From Gracilibacillus sp. YIM 98692 (GTDB lineage: Bacteria; Bacillota; Bacilli; Bacillales; Amphibacillaceae), in NCBI RefSeq assembly GCF_010993965.1, contig NZ_WIXM01000003.1, positions 1 through 64,000 on the forward strand: a stretch of DNA of 64,000 nt, in the 5' to 3' direction. The first letter of the stretch is position 1; every line of letters starts with the position of its first letter. A program made the position numbers and the translations under genes. This document shows positions 43,141 to 52,161 of the stretch, piece after piece. The notes beneath the pieces were generated by a model. It worked only from the letters and a program-made list of their open reading frames with translations. It did no database searches and was not told the origin of the DNA.

Positions 43141-44346
43141 TCACACGTTAGACGTAGATAGTTCTTCCTCTTTTACAGGAAGTTGATAGTTCATTTCACA
43201 AATAACCTTCCCTTTTACCATCACTGTCTCTATCACAGGACGTTTACCATCTTCACTAATGAGGAGGATATCAGCGTCTTTTCCGATCTCAATCGATCCT
43301 AATTGATCCGAGATATTTAATGCTTTAGCGGGATTTAACGATACCATATTCACAGCCTGATGCAGCGGCATTCCTTGATGATATAGCTTAAAAGTTGTAT
43401 GCAATAAAGAAGATGGATAATAATCAGAACAAAACATGTCGACTGCATTATGCTTTACTGCCTCTAATGCAGATAAATTGTTACTATGAGATTTCCCTAA
43501 CAATGCATTAGGTGCTCCCATTACTACAAATAATCCCATTTCTTTAGCTTTCTTTGCCACTTCTAATTCGATAGGAAATTCACTAATTTGGGCATTCCAA
43601 TCTTTTACCAAGGATAATTTTTCTACTGTATCATCATCATGTGAAGCTATAGGAATATGATAGTCATGAGCGAGATTGGCTAATTTTTGTAACGCTTCTG
43701 GATCTAATTTTTTTTGTTTTTTACTCTCTTGAATTAATTGTTCTGCTGCTTCCTCCGTATGATGACGGTGTGCCATTAGAAAATGCTTATGAACCTCTAA
43801 ATCTCTAAATTGCCCTTGCCCTGGAGTATGATCCATGAAAGATAACTGATCAATTTGATGATCGCGTATCATTTGTTTTACTTCTTCAAACGCTGATAGA
43901 TTGGTAATTTCATATCGAAGGTGTGTCTTGTGCCTAATTAGGTGCTGACCAATGGATAATCGTTTGATATCCCGAATCATTTGCAGTGCGGTGTCTGTTC
44001 TGCGAATCCATTTATTCGCATTATCTTCTAATAAGGATAACGAGTGATAAATCGTCGTAATACCTTCTCCAACTAATTTTTTTTCTAATTCATAGAATGA
44101 TATTTCCATCGGTACATTGCTGTTTGGCCTTGGCTCCAACTCCATTTCGATTGCATCGCTATGGGAATCTATTAATCCAGGAATCACCCATTTTCCTGAT
44201 GCATTAATATCAACTGATTGGACATTAGTAGGATTTCCTCTGTAAATCTTAGTAATCGAATTCCCTTCTATTACGATACTCCCCTGTTTAATCACTTCCG
44301 TCGGTGTCACAATATTGGCATTATAAATGGTTCGCTTTAGATGCAT
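43141..44346 (-). CDS. phnM: Alpha-D-ribose 1-methylphosphonate 5-triphosphate diphosphatase PhnM
   Basis: The 401-residue amidohydrolase-fold enzyme removes pyrophosphate from ribose 1-phosphonate 5-triphosphate. It has VIPGLIDSHSDAIEMELEPR, SHDDDT and MVSLNPAKALNISDQLGSIE. It is separated from phnK by a 510-bp gap filled with two R1 repeats, whereas downstream phnL, the acetyltransferase and the PHP gene are tightly packed. Confidence 0.9.
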   Translation of the reverse strand: MHLKRTIYNANIVTPTEVIKQGSIVIEGNSITKIYRGNPTNVQSVDINASGKWVIPGLIDSHSDAIEMELEPRPNSNVPMEISFYELEKKLVGEGITTIYHSLSLLEDNANKWIRRTDTALQMIRDIKRLSIGQHLIRHKTHLRYEITNLSAFEEVKQMIRDHQIDQLSFMDHTPGQGQFRDLEVHKHFLMAHRHHTEEAAEQLIQESKKQKKLDPEALQKLANLAHDYHIPIASHDDDTVEKLSLVKDWNAQISEFPIELEVAKKAKEMGLFVVMGAPNALLGKSHSNNLSALEAVKHNAVDMFCSDYYPSSLLHTTFKLYHQGMPLHQAVNMVSLNPAKALNISDQLGSIEIGKDADILLISEDGKRPVIETVMVKGKVICEMNYQLPVKEEELSTSNV

Positions 44347-44482
44347 AAGTCACCTCGTCCTTTTTATTTCTATAAAGTCAGACTATTTTCTAAAAAAATG
44401 TAGCTATTACAATAAACCTTATGGCACAATATCCATAAACTACGCAATAACTTATCCTACTCGTCTTCAATGAGTGCTTAAT

Positions 44483-44610
44483 CGTCGCTGCGGAAAACCA
44501 CTCGCTTTCCGTGGGGAACGCTTCAGCCTCCTCACGAGCAAAAAGCGCTCGCTGCGGGGTCTTCAGACTGTTCCTTTCCCACAGGAGTCTCGTAGTTTTC
44601 CGCAGCTTGG
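44483..44610 (-). repeat. R1 repeat between phnK and phnM, inverted copy
   Basis: The segment (gctgcggaaaaccactcgc, tgaggaggctgaag reversed, gcggggtcttcag, ccacaggagtctcg, ttttccgcagc) resembles 1-131 and has inverted ends. It lies inside the phn transcription unit. The plus-strand frame 44474-44704 is a translation of this repeat and has no ribosome site. Confidence 0.6.
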
Positions 44611-44660
44611 ATGGGTGCTCGTTTTAAGTGAGAAAAAAACATATTCTTACTACTCACAAA

Positions 44661-44826
44661 CGGAAGAAATATACGTAGACTCCTGGGGGAACAGCGCGAG
44701 CTGAAGATCCCGCAGGCAGCTTGCTGCCGAGGAAGCTGAAGCCGTGCCCCCGGAAAGCGAAGTATATTTCTGGAGCAGTATTCAGAGCTTTTTTAAGGCT
44801 TATGTCGCAGTTTTGTTCTACTGTGT
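44661..44826 (+). repeat. R1 repeat between phnK and phnM, forward copy
   Basis: This copy matches 222-390 throughout, including the tail gtattcagagcttttttaag and the ctactgtg end. Together with 44483-44610 it makes the same head-to-head pair as at 1-390. Confidence 0.6.
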
Positions 44827-44855
44827 TATAAAACAACAAATAATGTGAAAGAAAC

Positions 44856-45719
44856 TTATAATAAAGAATGTACTAGTTGCTGAGTGTATGCGTGGTGGGG
44901 ATCTTCTAATATTTGGTCTGTTAAACCTTCTTCTACTACACTTCCATACCTCATGACCATGGTTCGATCTGCTAACATTCGAATAACTCCTAGATCATGG
45001 GATACAACGATCATGCCAACACCAAATTCCCGCTGAATGTTTCGAATCAAATCTAAGACCCTAGCCTGAACGGATAAATCCAGCCCTGTCGTTACCTCAT
45101 CCAATAAAAGAATGGGCGGGTTATTCGCAAGCGCCTTAGAAATTTGCACACGCTGCTGCATACCTCCACTAAAATTTTTCGGCAATTCATCCATTCTACT
45201 TAGTGGAATCTCGACATGTTCTAGCAATTGAGATGCTCGATCCCGAATATTACCCACATGATAAGTTCCCGCTGAAATTAACTTCTCTGCAATATTTCCT
45301 CCACTAGAAAAGGACATCTTAAGTCCTAACCAAGGGTTTTGATAAACCATTCCCATTAAATGATTACGAATATATCGTTTTTGTTGTGAGGAAACTTGAA
45401 ATATATTGCGCTGTCCATGTTTGTACTTGGAGATTGTGGCACTGCCAGATAAAACATCATCATCAAAATATAAACTTTTCACTAAAGAACTTTTACCTGA
45501 ACCACTTTCGCCAACGATTCCAATAATTTCCCCCTCATATAAATCAAAGCTAACTTTTTTACAAGCCCAGACACTTCCACAATGAGGGCATTGATTAGTT
45601 TCTTTATCCAGCATGTCAAAAGATTCACAATGCTTGCATCCTTTTCCATATCGTTTGTTTAAATGCCGCACAGATAAAATAGGGTTTTCCTCCATATCTT
45701 TTACAGATCCCCATTCCAT
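44856..45719 (-). CDS. phnK: C-P lyase ABC-type ATPase PhnK with N-terminal Cys cluster
   Basis: The 287-residue ABC protein has Walker A GESGSGKS, signature FSGGMQQRVQISKAL and LLLLDEVTTGLDLS. Before Walker A it carries an insert with Cys28, Cys31, Cys44, Cys47 and Cys53 (GCKHC and CPHCG), a likely zinc ribbon absent from E. coli PhnK. PhnK binds the PhnGHIJ core. The start at 45719 has AAAGGGGG upstream and overlaps phnJ by 19 nt. Confidence 0.88.
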   Translation of the reverse strand: MEWGSVKDMEENPILSVRHLNKRYGKGCKHCESFDMLDKETNQCPHCGSVWACKKVSFDLYEGEIIGIVGESGSGKSSLVKSLYFDDDVLSGSATISKYKHGQRNIFQVSSQQKRYIRNHLMGMVYQNPWLGLKMSFSSGGNIAEKLISAGTYHVGNIRDRASQLLEHVEIPLSRMDELPKNFSGGMQQRVQISKALANNPPILLLDEVTTGLDLSVQARVLDLIRNIQREFGVGMIVVSHDLGVIRMLADRTMVMRYGSVVEEGLTDQILEDPHHAYTQQLVHSLL

Positions 45720-46576
45720 TCTACCTTCCCCCTTTCTTGTTGCCTTGCTTCACAGTAACCAGTATCAGAACATTGATACTTTTTCTCGCCCGAATCAGCG
45801 TCATACACTTCGTCCAAAAAGGAAGAGTCACTGCCACATAAGTGACACATTAATCCTTCAAAGCTTTCTACTTGGAAAGGATAATCTTCAAACTGTAATG
45901 GCACGACATCTGTATATGGCGGAACAGCATATATTTTCTTTTCTCTTCCTGCACCAAATAAATAGAGTCCATTTGCTTGATGCAGCTTCGGTAAGTCATA
46001 TCGTGGGATAGGACTTGGATTAAATACATACCGTTGATGGACCATACAAGGATAATCCGCACCGATCGTAATATCTCCCCATTTGATAATATCTTCATAC
46101 AAGCGAAGCCAAATACTGCTATATTCCATTTCCGCATGTAATCGTCTTGTAATTTCCTCTTTTGGCTCTGTTCTTCTTAGTGGTTCTGGCAAAGGTACTT
46201 GAAACACTAATATTTGATCTTTTCTTAATGGAATTTCTGGTATACGATGTCTTGTTTGTATCAATGTAGCTTGCTCTGATTGATTCGTTGTTGCTACATT
46301 CGTGCAATTTTCAACTAAACGTTTAATACTAACAGCGTTCACACTATCATCATTTCCTTGGTCGATTACCTTCAAGCGATCATTATCACCAATTAAAGAA
46401 AGAGTTAATTGTAAGCCTCCAGTACCCCAGCCTCTTCCAATGGGCATTTCTCTTGAAGCAAAAGGCACTTGACAACCAGGGATAGCAATAGCTTTAAGTG
46501 TGGTTCTTCTAATTTCTTTTTTGGACCCTTCATCTAAAAAGGCATAATTATATTCTCTTACGACTTGAAAACTCAT
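45701..46576 (-). CDS. phnJ: C-P lyase radical-SAM subunit PhnJ
   Basis: The 291-residue subunit cleaves the carbon-phosphorus bond of ribose-1-alkylphosphonate 5-phosphate. The cluster and active-site Cys lie near the end: CHLCGSD, then YQCSDTGYC. The N-terminal FAFLDEG-like NYAFLDEGSKKEIRR and GWGTGGLQLTLS are typical. It lies between phnI and phnK in order. Confidence 0.94.
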   Translation of the reverse strand: MSFQVVREYNYAFLDEGSKKEIRRTTLKAIAIPGCQVPFASREMPIGRGWGTGGLQLTLSLIGDNDRLKVIDQGNDDSVNAVSIKRLVENCTNVATTNQSEQATLIQTRHRIPEIPLRKDQILVFQVPLPEPLRRTEPKEEITRRLHAEMEYSSIWLRLYEDIIKWGDITIGADYPCMVHQRYVFNPSPIPRYDLPKLHQANGLYLFGAGREKKIYAVPPYTDVVPLQFEDYPFQVESFEGLMCHLCGSDSSFLDEVYDADSGEKKYQCSDTGYCEARQQERGKVEWNGDL

Positions 46577-46610
46577 ATCGATACCGATCCTTTCTTTTTA
46601 AATTTTCACT

Positions 46611-47708
46611 TTAACTTTTGACTTCTATTTTTTCTTGTTCTTTCTGCGCTGTTCGGATTCGGTCTAACATCGACTGAAAAGTGGTATAATGGGGTAGTTT
46701 CAAATGGGACACAAAGCCATTTGCTTCCACACTATCAATATGCAATAATACAAACTCTTCATCTTGTGTTGGAGATGAACCAGATGTTTCTAAGCTTCGC
46801 TCTAAAATAGCCATTGCAATAGCCTTTACTTCGTTTTGACCAAATGTCATCCCATAACCGAGCATAAATTCCACATCATCTTGATCGTTCTGTGTAAAAG
46901 AATTAATCGTTTCTACTTCTGTAGTCAATATCTCTCCAATATAAATAGAATCATCATCGTCAAGTGGATATGGTATATGTACTTCTAAGTATCCTACTCG
47001 AAGCTCACCAATAGTTGGGTGTACGGCACCATAACCTCTCATACTGCTATATGCTAAAGCTGTCATCGCCCCTGTTTCTCCTCTTGATAAAAGCTGCAAT
47101 CTAGCAGATCTTGTTGTTGGGAAGTTCAATTTATCTCTAGTAATATCAAAAGGTATTTGATCGTCTGATGTTCTTTCTGCCATTAAGCCTTGTTCTCGTA
47201 ATAGATCTATCACCTTTTGAAATTTTCCTGATGAAGAAGCGTTCTCTATCTCCTTTTCCCCCAAGCCAAGTCTTTCTAAAAACTCCTTTACAGCACCTTT
47301 TTCATTTCGCATATCAAAATTTAACAACCGGTGTGTGTAGTCATATGTGGGGCCAAGCATTTGTCCACCAGGAATGTCTTTAAAGGAAGAAGAGATTCTT
47401 CGTATCACGCGCATATCACCGGGCTCTATTAGACGAGAATAATAATTCCTTGGTAATGTAGAACGATAGGCACGTAGAAGGAAAGCAGCCTCTGCTGGGT
47501 CACCTTCTGCTTGCTTTAAAGCTATGGCAGCATATTCTGGTGCATAAAGCCCACCTTCTCCCATTACTCGATCTATCAGTAATCGTAATTGGCTCTGAAT
47601 TTCATTTGTTTCTAAAGCCTTCTCCGCATCTTGCAATCGATACTGATCAACCAATTGATTCGCCTTTTCAATCGCCCTTTGCCCTCCGGTAACCGCTACA
47701 TAACCCAT
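46611..47708 (-). CDS. phnI: C-P lyase subunit PhnI
   Basis: The 365-residue protein has the PhnI opening GYVAVTGGQRAIEKA, PEYAAIALKQAEGDP, AFLLRAYRSTLPR and the later LNFPTTRSARLQLLSRGETG and GYGMTFGQNE. PhnI, with PhnG, H and L, couples the phosphonate to ATP, displacing adenine. It directly abuts phnH. Confidence 0.93.
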   Translation of the reverse strand: MGYVAVTGGQRAIEKANQLVDQYRLQDAEKALETNEIQSQLRLLIDRVMGEGGLYAPEYAAIALKQAEGDPAEAAFLLRAYRSTLPRNYYSRLIEPGDMRVIRRISSSFKDIPGGQMLGPTYDYTHRLLNFDMRNEKGAVKEFLERLGLGEKEIENASSSGKFQKVIDLLREQGLMAERTSDDQIPFDITRDKLNFPTTRSARLQLLSRGETGAMTALAYSSMRGYGAVHPTIGELRVGYLEVHIPYPLDDDDSIYIGEILTTEVETINSFTQNDQDDVEFMLGYGMTFGQNEVKAIAMAILERSLETSGSSPTQDEEFVLLHIDSVEANGFVSHLKLPHYTTFQSMLDRIRTAQKEQEKIEVKS

Positions 47709-48335
47709 TTAAACTCCCTCCGTTTCCACAACAGTTGTTCTAGGAATCGCAATGAATTCTCCAGATTCTGTTGTAAAAATGAAATCTACTCCCATTGGAT
47801 ATTCAGAGTTAAGACTTTCTCTAAATGTAAACCACGAATTTGATATGCCATTCATATAACAGATGGAGCTGCCATTAATTCCAGGACCACTAAGTTTTAA
47901 TATGTTCCCGTTGCTTTTATTGCTTGATATATTGTCGACCCGAATGATCAGTGTTGCACTATTGTATGGTTCTTCTAATGACCCTTTTTTGACTTTCTGT
48001 AATAGTTGTGCTATTTCTGCTTCATTTAATAACTGGTTTACAAAAAGATAATCCGCTTGTTGTATCGTTTCCGGCTCACTGAATGTCTGCCATTTAATAT
48101 AATGGTTCCATTCTTCCTTATCATTTGTCATAAAGTGAAAAGATGCTTCCTTATCTAATAAAGTAAGTGCTATAGCTAGAAGAGACGCACCTTCTTTTGA
48201 AATAGCTGATAATTTTTGTGCAGATTTCTGAATTGATTGTATGCTGCCTGGTCGTGCCATGCCACCTAATAATTTTCGATAAATTTCTTGTGTATCACTC
48301 GTTACATCAAATGGATTGTTATTAGCTTTTATCAT
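47709..48335 (-). CDS. phnH: C-P lyase subunit PhnH
   Basis: The 208-residue protein has the PhnH pattern: NPFDVTSDTQEIYRKLLGGM then ARPGS near the start, TLLDKEASFHF, KLSGPGINGSS and a closing YPMGVDFIFT with AIPRTT. It is a structural member of the C-P lyase core. It overlaps phnG by 14 nt. Confidence 0.92.
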   Translation of the reverse strand: MIKANNNPFDVTSDTQEIYRKLLGGMARPGSIQSIQKSAQKLSAISKEGASLLAIALTLLDKEASFHFMTNDKEEWNHYIKWQTFSEPETIQQADYLFVNQLLNEAEIAQLLQKVKKGSLEEPYNSATLIIRVDNISSNKSNGNILKLSGPGINGSSICYMNGISNSWFTFRESLNSEYPMGVDFIFTTESGEFIAIPRTTVVETEGV

Positions 48336-48759
48336 TGTAATCCTCCATTGTATTAAAATGTACTTTTGTTTGATTCACCATTGCTAACTCTTTTTGTTGT
48401 CGTTTATCTATATTTTTCTCTTCCTGTAAAAGTAGATGGAACCAATCTTTCGTCATCGGCAAATTACTGTTCATCGCAGCATCTATAATGGCAATTTGAT
48501 AGGCAGTTTCCGCTTTTTCTCCCATAATTACACTCATTCCAAATGTGCCATTAATGGAAACCGTACATTCCGTAACAAGTACTTCTCCCATATAGAATGG
48601 ATTATTCGATATCGAATCTTTTACTTTAACCATAGTTAATCCTGTTTGAGGTGGTTTTTCTGTTTGTATAAGGTAATTATTTTCCACTTGTGACGCTAAA
48701 TCTTTTATTAATTGAGAATCTCCCTCTATGAGTATTTTTGTTAATCTAGATTTTTTCAT
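48322..48759 (-). CDS. phnG: C-P lyase subunit PhnG
   Basis: The 145-residue protein has the PhnG features GLTMVKVKDSISNNPFYMGE, VLVTECTVSINGTFG and IAIIDAAMN. It forms the core complex with PhnHIJ. It is the first structural gene after the regulator phnF and overlaps phnH. Confidence 0.92.
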   Translation of the reverse strand: MKKSRLTKILIEGDSQLIKDLASQVENNYLIQTEKPPQTGLTMVKVKDSISNNPFYMGEVLVTECTVSINGTFGMSVIMGEKAETAYQIAIIDAAMNSNLPMTKDWFHLLLQEEKNIDKRQQKELAMVNQTKVHFNTMEDYNDKS

Positions 48760-48778
48760 AATAGCTCCTTTCTAAAAC

Positions 48779-49501
48779 TTAAAATTCTACCACGCATTGG
48801 TGCATATCTCCTCTTATCCTAGAAATGTTATATTCAATAGGTACCCCATTTGGATGGTTCACCATGCTTTCCATTTGGATAATGGGTATATTTTCAGGAA
48901 TTCCCAACATTTCCGCATCGCTTAATAATGGCAAAATCGCTTGAAATTTAGTCATTGATCGTACTGGTTGCAACTGGTAATGATCTAAAAAAATACGATA
49001 CAACGATTTAAAATGAATGAAATGTTTTTCCAAATTAGGAAATTCCACTTTCGGTAATGTTGTCGTTGTTATCGACATTGGCTGCTTACGAGCGAATCTT
49101 ACAATTTCTAATCGATAGACTTTTTCACCATTTCCAAGTTTCAGTTTAGATTTTTCCTCCTGATTAGGATTGGTTATTTCCCAGTCAATAAGTTTACTTG
49201 TATGATCAATCCCTTGTTCTTGCATGTTGTTAGAGTAGCTTGTCTCGGCTGATAGGATATAGGGAATAGGTTTTGGCTTTTGCTTAATATAGGAACCTTT
49301 TCCTTGGACAGGGGTAACCCAGCCTAGGTTTGTAAGTCGTGCAATAGCTTGTCTAACCATATGACGCGGAACTTGATACTTCTGACATAATGTATGTTCT
49401 GATGGGATTTTCTCGTTTGCTTGGTATTCCCCTAGACGAATCTTAGTGATTAAATCCTCAGCAATTTGCAGATGAGAGGTTACAGTCTTCGCTTGTTTCA
49501 T
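48779..49501 (-). CDS. phnF: GntR/HutC-type regulator PhnF
   Basis: The 240-residue protein has a GntR winged helix (IRLGEYQANEKIPSEHTLC, RHMVRQAIARLTNLGWV) and a UTRA ligand domain (about 95-235). PhnF-type proteins repress phosphonate genes. It is the first gene of the phnFGHIJK unit and is preceded by four Pho-box repeats, so both PhoP and PhnF may act here. Confidence 0.85.
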   Translation of the reverse strand: MKQAKTVTSHLQIAEDLITKIRLGEYQANEKIPSEHTLCQKYQVPRHMVRQAIARLTNLGWVTPVQGKGSYIKQKPKPIPYILSAETSYSNNMQEQGIDHTSKLIDWEITNPNQEEKSKLKLGNGEKVYRLEIVRFARKQPMSITTTTLPKVEFPNLEKHFIHFKSLYRIFLDHYQLQPVRSMTKFQAILPLLSDAEMLGIPENIPIIQMESMVNHPNGVPIEYNISRIRGDMHQCVVEF

Positions 49502-49561
49502 TACTCTACTCTCCCTTATTGGATGTCTTACTGATAATCTAACTTATTAACAAGTGACAAT

Positions 49562-49599
49562 GGTAAAATGAGTGTAAATTTATGATTAAATTATGTAAA
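49562..49599 (-). promoter_or_regulatory. Pho box upstream of phnF
   Basis: On the minus strand four hexamers related to TT(A/T/C)ACA start 10, 11 and 11 bp apart: TTTACA, TTAATC, TTTACA, TTTACC (plus-strand positions 49594, 49584, 49573, 49562). This is the arrangement of PhoP-binding Pho boxes in Bacillus. A weak -10 region follows towards phnF. Confidence 0.7.
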
Positions 49600-49674
49600 T
49601 TTTGAGATTTTTCAGTATTAGGACTTAAACTCATCTCCCAATTGTGGAAATCCTTCATTATTAGAGTGTAAATG

Positions 49675-49715
49675 AAAAAACCGTATGAAAAGCCGCCCTT
49701 TTCATACGGTTTTTT
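49675..49715 (-). terminator. Terminator after phnE2
   Basis: AAAAAACCGTATGAAAA and TTTTCATACGGTTTTTT form a 17-bp stem around a 7-nt loop just after the phnE stop codon. It separates the transport unit from the phnF unit. Confidence 0.9.
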
Positions 49716-49717
49716 CG

Positions 49718-50563
49718 TTAAGCTGTTTTCAGATGACGTTTTACTCTTATTGCTACAACTTCTAACAAAATAGCAAAGATAAGAATATAGACAGTAATCG
49801 TTCCTAATTCACGTAAATCTAAGTAGAAAGAACTTGCCATAAAGAGATCATATCCAATACCTCCTGCGCCAGCTGCAGCTCCCATTGCAACTGCGACAGC
49901 AAAATTAATTTCAAATCTGAGGAAAGTCCACGATATGAGGTATGTAATACTAGAAGGAAGTACTGCTTGCCAAATAATTTGCCACCAATTGGCACCACTC
50001 GCCTTTAATACTTCAATAACTCCTTCATCTAATTCTTCAAATGATTCAGAATATGCTTTAATTAAATAACCTACAGTGTGAAAAGTCATACCAATCACAG
50101 CAGCCACACTGCCAAGACCAGCAGCAACTGCAAAAATTAATACCCATAAGACAGTAGGAACCGCCCGAATAAATGCAACAATAGTTTTAATACCATTGGA
50201 AACCTTTCGCGAAGATAAGTTTTCAGAAGCAAATAACCCTAAAAACAATGAAATGACCGCTCCGATTAAGGTTGTTAATAAGGCTAATCCAATTGTAATC
50301 AAGACTTGGTATAGACCTTCGGTAAATGTAAAATGACTAAAATGCGGTTCTGTAAACATTACCGTAAAATTAGCAATGGTTGATAAAATCCCTTCGACTA
50401 GACCCACTTCTTTATAATCATAAGTCCAAAAACCTAAAATGGTTAAAGCAATTAAACAAAAAAGAGTAGACCGAATAACTATCGCAGTCTTATTTAATGG
50501 CTTAACCTTTATTGGTTTACTTTGAGTCAACACGGTACTTTTATTAGTATCTTCCATTCTCAT
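49718..50563 (-). CDS. phnE: Phosphonate ABC permease PhnE (second copy, intact)
   Basis: The 281-residue permease has six hydrophobic helices and the EAA-type loop IEVLKASGANWWQIIWQAVLP. It should import phosphonates with PhnC and PhnD. The start directly abuts the stop of the frameshifted first phnE; AAGGGTG lies upstream. Confidence 0.9.
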   Translation of the reverse strand: MRMEDTNKSTVLTQSKPIKVKPLNKTAIVIRSTLFCLIALTILGFWTYDYKEVGLVEGILSTIANFTVMFTEPHFSHFTFTEGLYQVLITIGLALLTTLIGAVISLFLGLFASENLSSRKVSNGIKTIVAFIRAVPTVLWVLIFAVAAGLGSVAAVIGMTFHTVGYLIKAYSESFEELDEGVIEVLKASGANWWQIIWQAVLPSSITYLISWTFLRFEINFAVAVAMGAAAGAGGIGYDLFMASSFYLDLRELGTITVYILIFAILLEVVAIRVKRHLKTA

Positions 50564-51348
50564 TTACAAAATCACCCTTCTAATATAATTAGAAACAGCT
50601 TCAAGCATTAAAATAGAAACGGCAATTGCAATTACTACTAAACTAGCTGTATTATAATCAACTGATTTATAATATAAATCAAAGACAAACCCAATACCTG
50701 TACCAGTTAGAATTCCAATCAAGGTAGCACTTCTAATATTTGTTTCAATCATAAATAAGAGCCAGCTTAGCATTTGTGAAGCACTAGAAGGGATTACAGA
50801 ATGAATAATAATGGAGCTATAGCTTGCTCCAGTTGCACGTAAAGCCTCTACACCACTATTACTAACTTCATCAATCGTTCAATAAAAGCCCTTGTCAAGA
50901 AACCAAAAGAAACAAAAAACAAGGCAAAATAGCCTGTTAACGCACTCTGTCCAAAGGAAAATAGTAAGATCATAGACCAAACAGCGACATCAATATTCCG
51001 AAAAAAAGTAGCACAGAAACGGCAAATCGTAGCGAAAAAATTATTAACTTTTGTTGTGTTAGATCCCAACACAGCAAAAACAAGGGCAAACATTGCTGCG
51101 ACCGTTGCAGCACCTATTGAAATTAAAATAGTTTCCCATAAACTCAACATAATGGTTGGCAGTTTATCCAACGAAGCAACTGTTGGATAAAAATTAGTTA
51201 CTCCCCAAACAATCGCCAACGGGATAGAAGTAAAACCTTCTATCACGTTATATTCCGTAATGATGATGGCACCATAGGTGATAAACAATAAAAAAATTAG
51301 TATAAAAATAGATTGTAATCGTTTCTTAAAGAAGAAATTATCCTGCAT
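50564..51348 (-). pseudogene. phnE: Phosphonate ABC permease PhnE (first copy), interrupted by a frameshift
   Basis: The first 166 residues (51348 to about 50876) are a normal PhnE N-terminus ending FGFLTRAFIE, then the frame runs to an early stop at 50848. In the next frame the expected continuation IDEVSNSGVEALRATGAS and MLSWLLFMIETNIRSATLIG reads to 50564. Adding one base in the GAACG at 50876-50880 restores a 261-residue permease. This may be a true mutation, a sequencing error or a programmed shift. The EAA loop lies right at the break. The neighbours phnC (11-nt overlap) and phnE2 are intact. Confidence 0.85.
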
Positions 51349-52135
51349 GATTTTTCTCCTCTTCCGTATCCATGATTAATTCACCAGCTTCTGATCCATA
51401 AATATGGTGAATTTGCTCTTGTGTCATTTGTGCTGGTGATCCATCATAAACAATTTCCCCTTGGCTAACTCCAATAATGCGGTCACTATATTTTAAGGCA
51501 ACATCAACTTGATGTAAGTTAACCAATACAGTAATCCCCATCGACCTTGAAATATTCTGCAGATAATCCATAATAACTTTTGAGGCATTCGGATCTAAAG
51601 AAGCAATTGGTTCGTCACATAACAACATCTTAGGATCTTGCACTAATGCTCTAGCAATACCTACTCTTTGCTTTTGCCCCCCACTTAGTTGATCGCTTCG
51701 TTTAAATATTTGGTCTTCCAAACCAAGCATATTTAATAAATGAATCGCTTGTTCTTTTTCTTTCTGTGTATACAAACCTAATGCACCTGCTAGGGTAGAT
51801 TTATAGCCTAATCGGCCATGTAATACATTCTCAATGACTGACAATCTTTCTACCAAATTATAGTGTTGAAAAATCATTCCAATCTTTGTTCTAAGTCTTC
51901 TTAAGTCTCTTTTTTTCAACTCCAGTGCATCGACACCATCAAAAACTATTTCTCCGCTTGTCGCATCAATCATACGATTAATACAACGAAGGAGAGTTGA
52001 CTTTCCGGCACCGGAAGGACCAATGACGGAAATAAACTCTCCTTCTTTTACGGAGAAGTTAATATTAGATAATGCTATAGTGTTTTGGCCATATTGCTTA
52101 GACACATCTGATAATTCTAGCAAATTAGACATCAT
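51338..52135 (-). CDS. phnC: Phosphonate ABC transporter ATPase PhnC
   Basis: The 265-residue ATPase has Walker A GPSGAGKSTLLR, the IFQHYNLVERLSVIENVL block, signature LSGGQKQRVGIARAL and Walker B MLLCDEPIASLDP. It powers phosphonate import. It lies between phnD and the permease genes. Confidence 0.93.
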   Translation of the reverse strand: MMSNLLELSDVSKQYGQNTIALSNINFSVKEGEFISVIGPSGAGKSTLLRCINRMIDATSGEIVFDGVDALELKKRDLRRLRTKIGMIFQHYNLVERLSVIENVLHGRLGYKSTLAGALGLYTQKEKEQAIHLLNMLGLEDQIFKRSDQLSGGQKQRVGIARALVQDPKMLLCDEPIASLDPNASKVIMDYLQNISRSMGITVLVNLHQVDVALKYSDRIIGVSQGEIVYDGSPAQMTQEQIHHIYGSEAGELIMDTEEEKNHAG

Positions 52136-52161
52136 ATTAACTCCTCTCTTTTATTATTCTA

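Noticed and set aside
44474-44839. Short frames on both strands (76 and 61 residues) between phnK and phnM
   Set aside because: They lie within the R1 repeat pair; the same sequence elsewhere in the window does not keep the frame, and no ribosome site is present.
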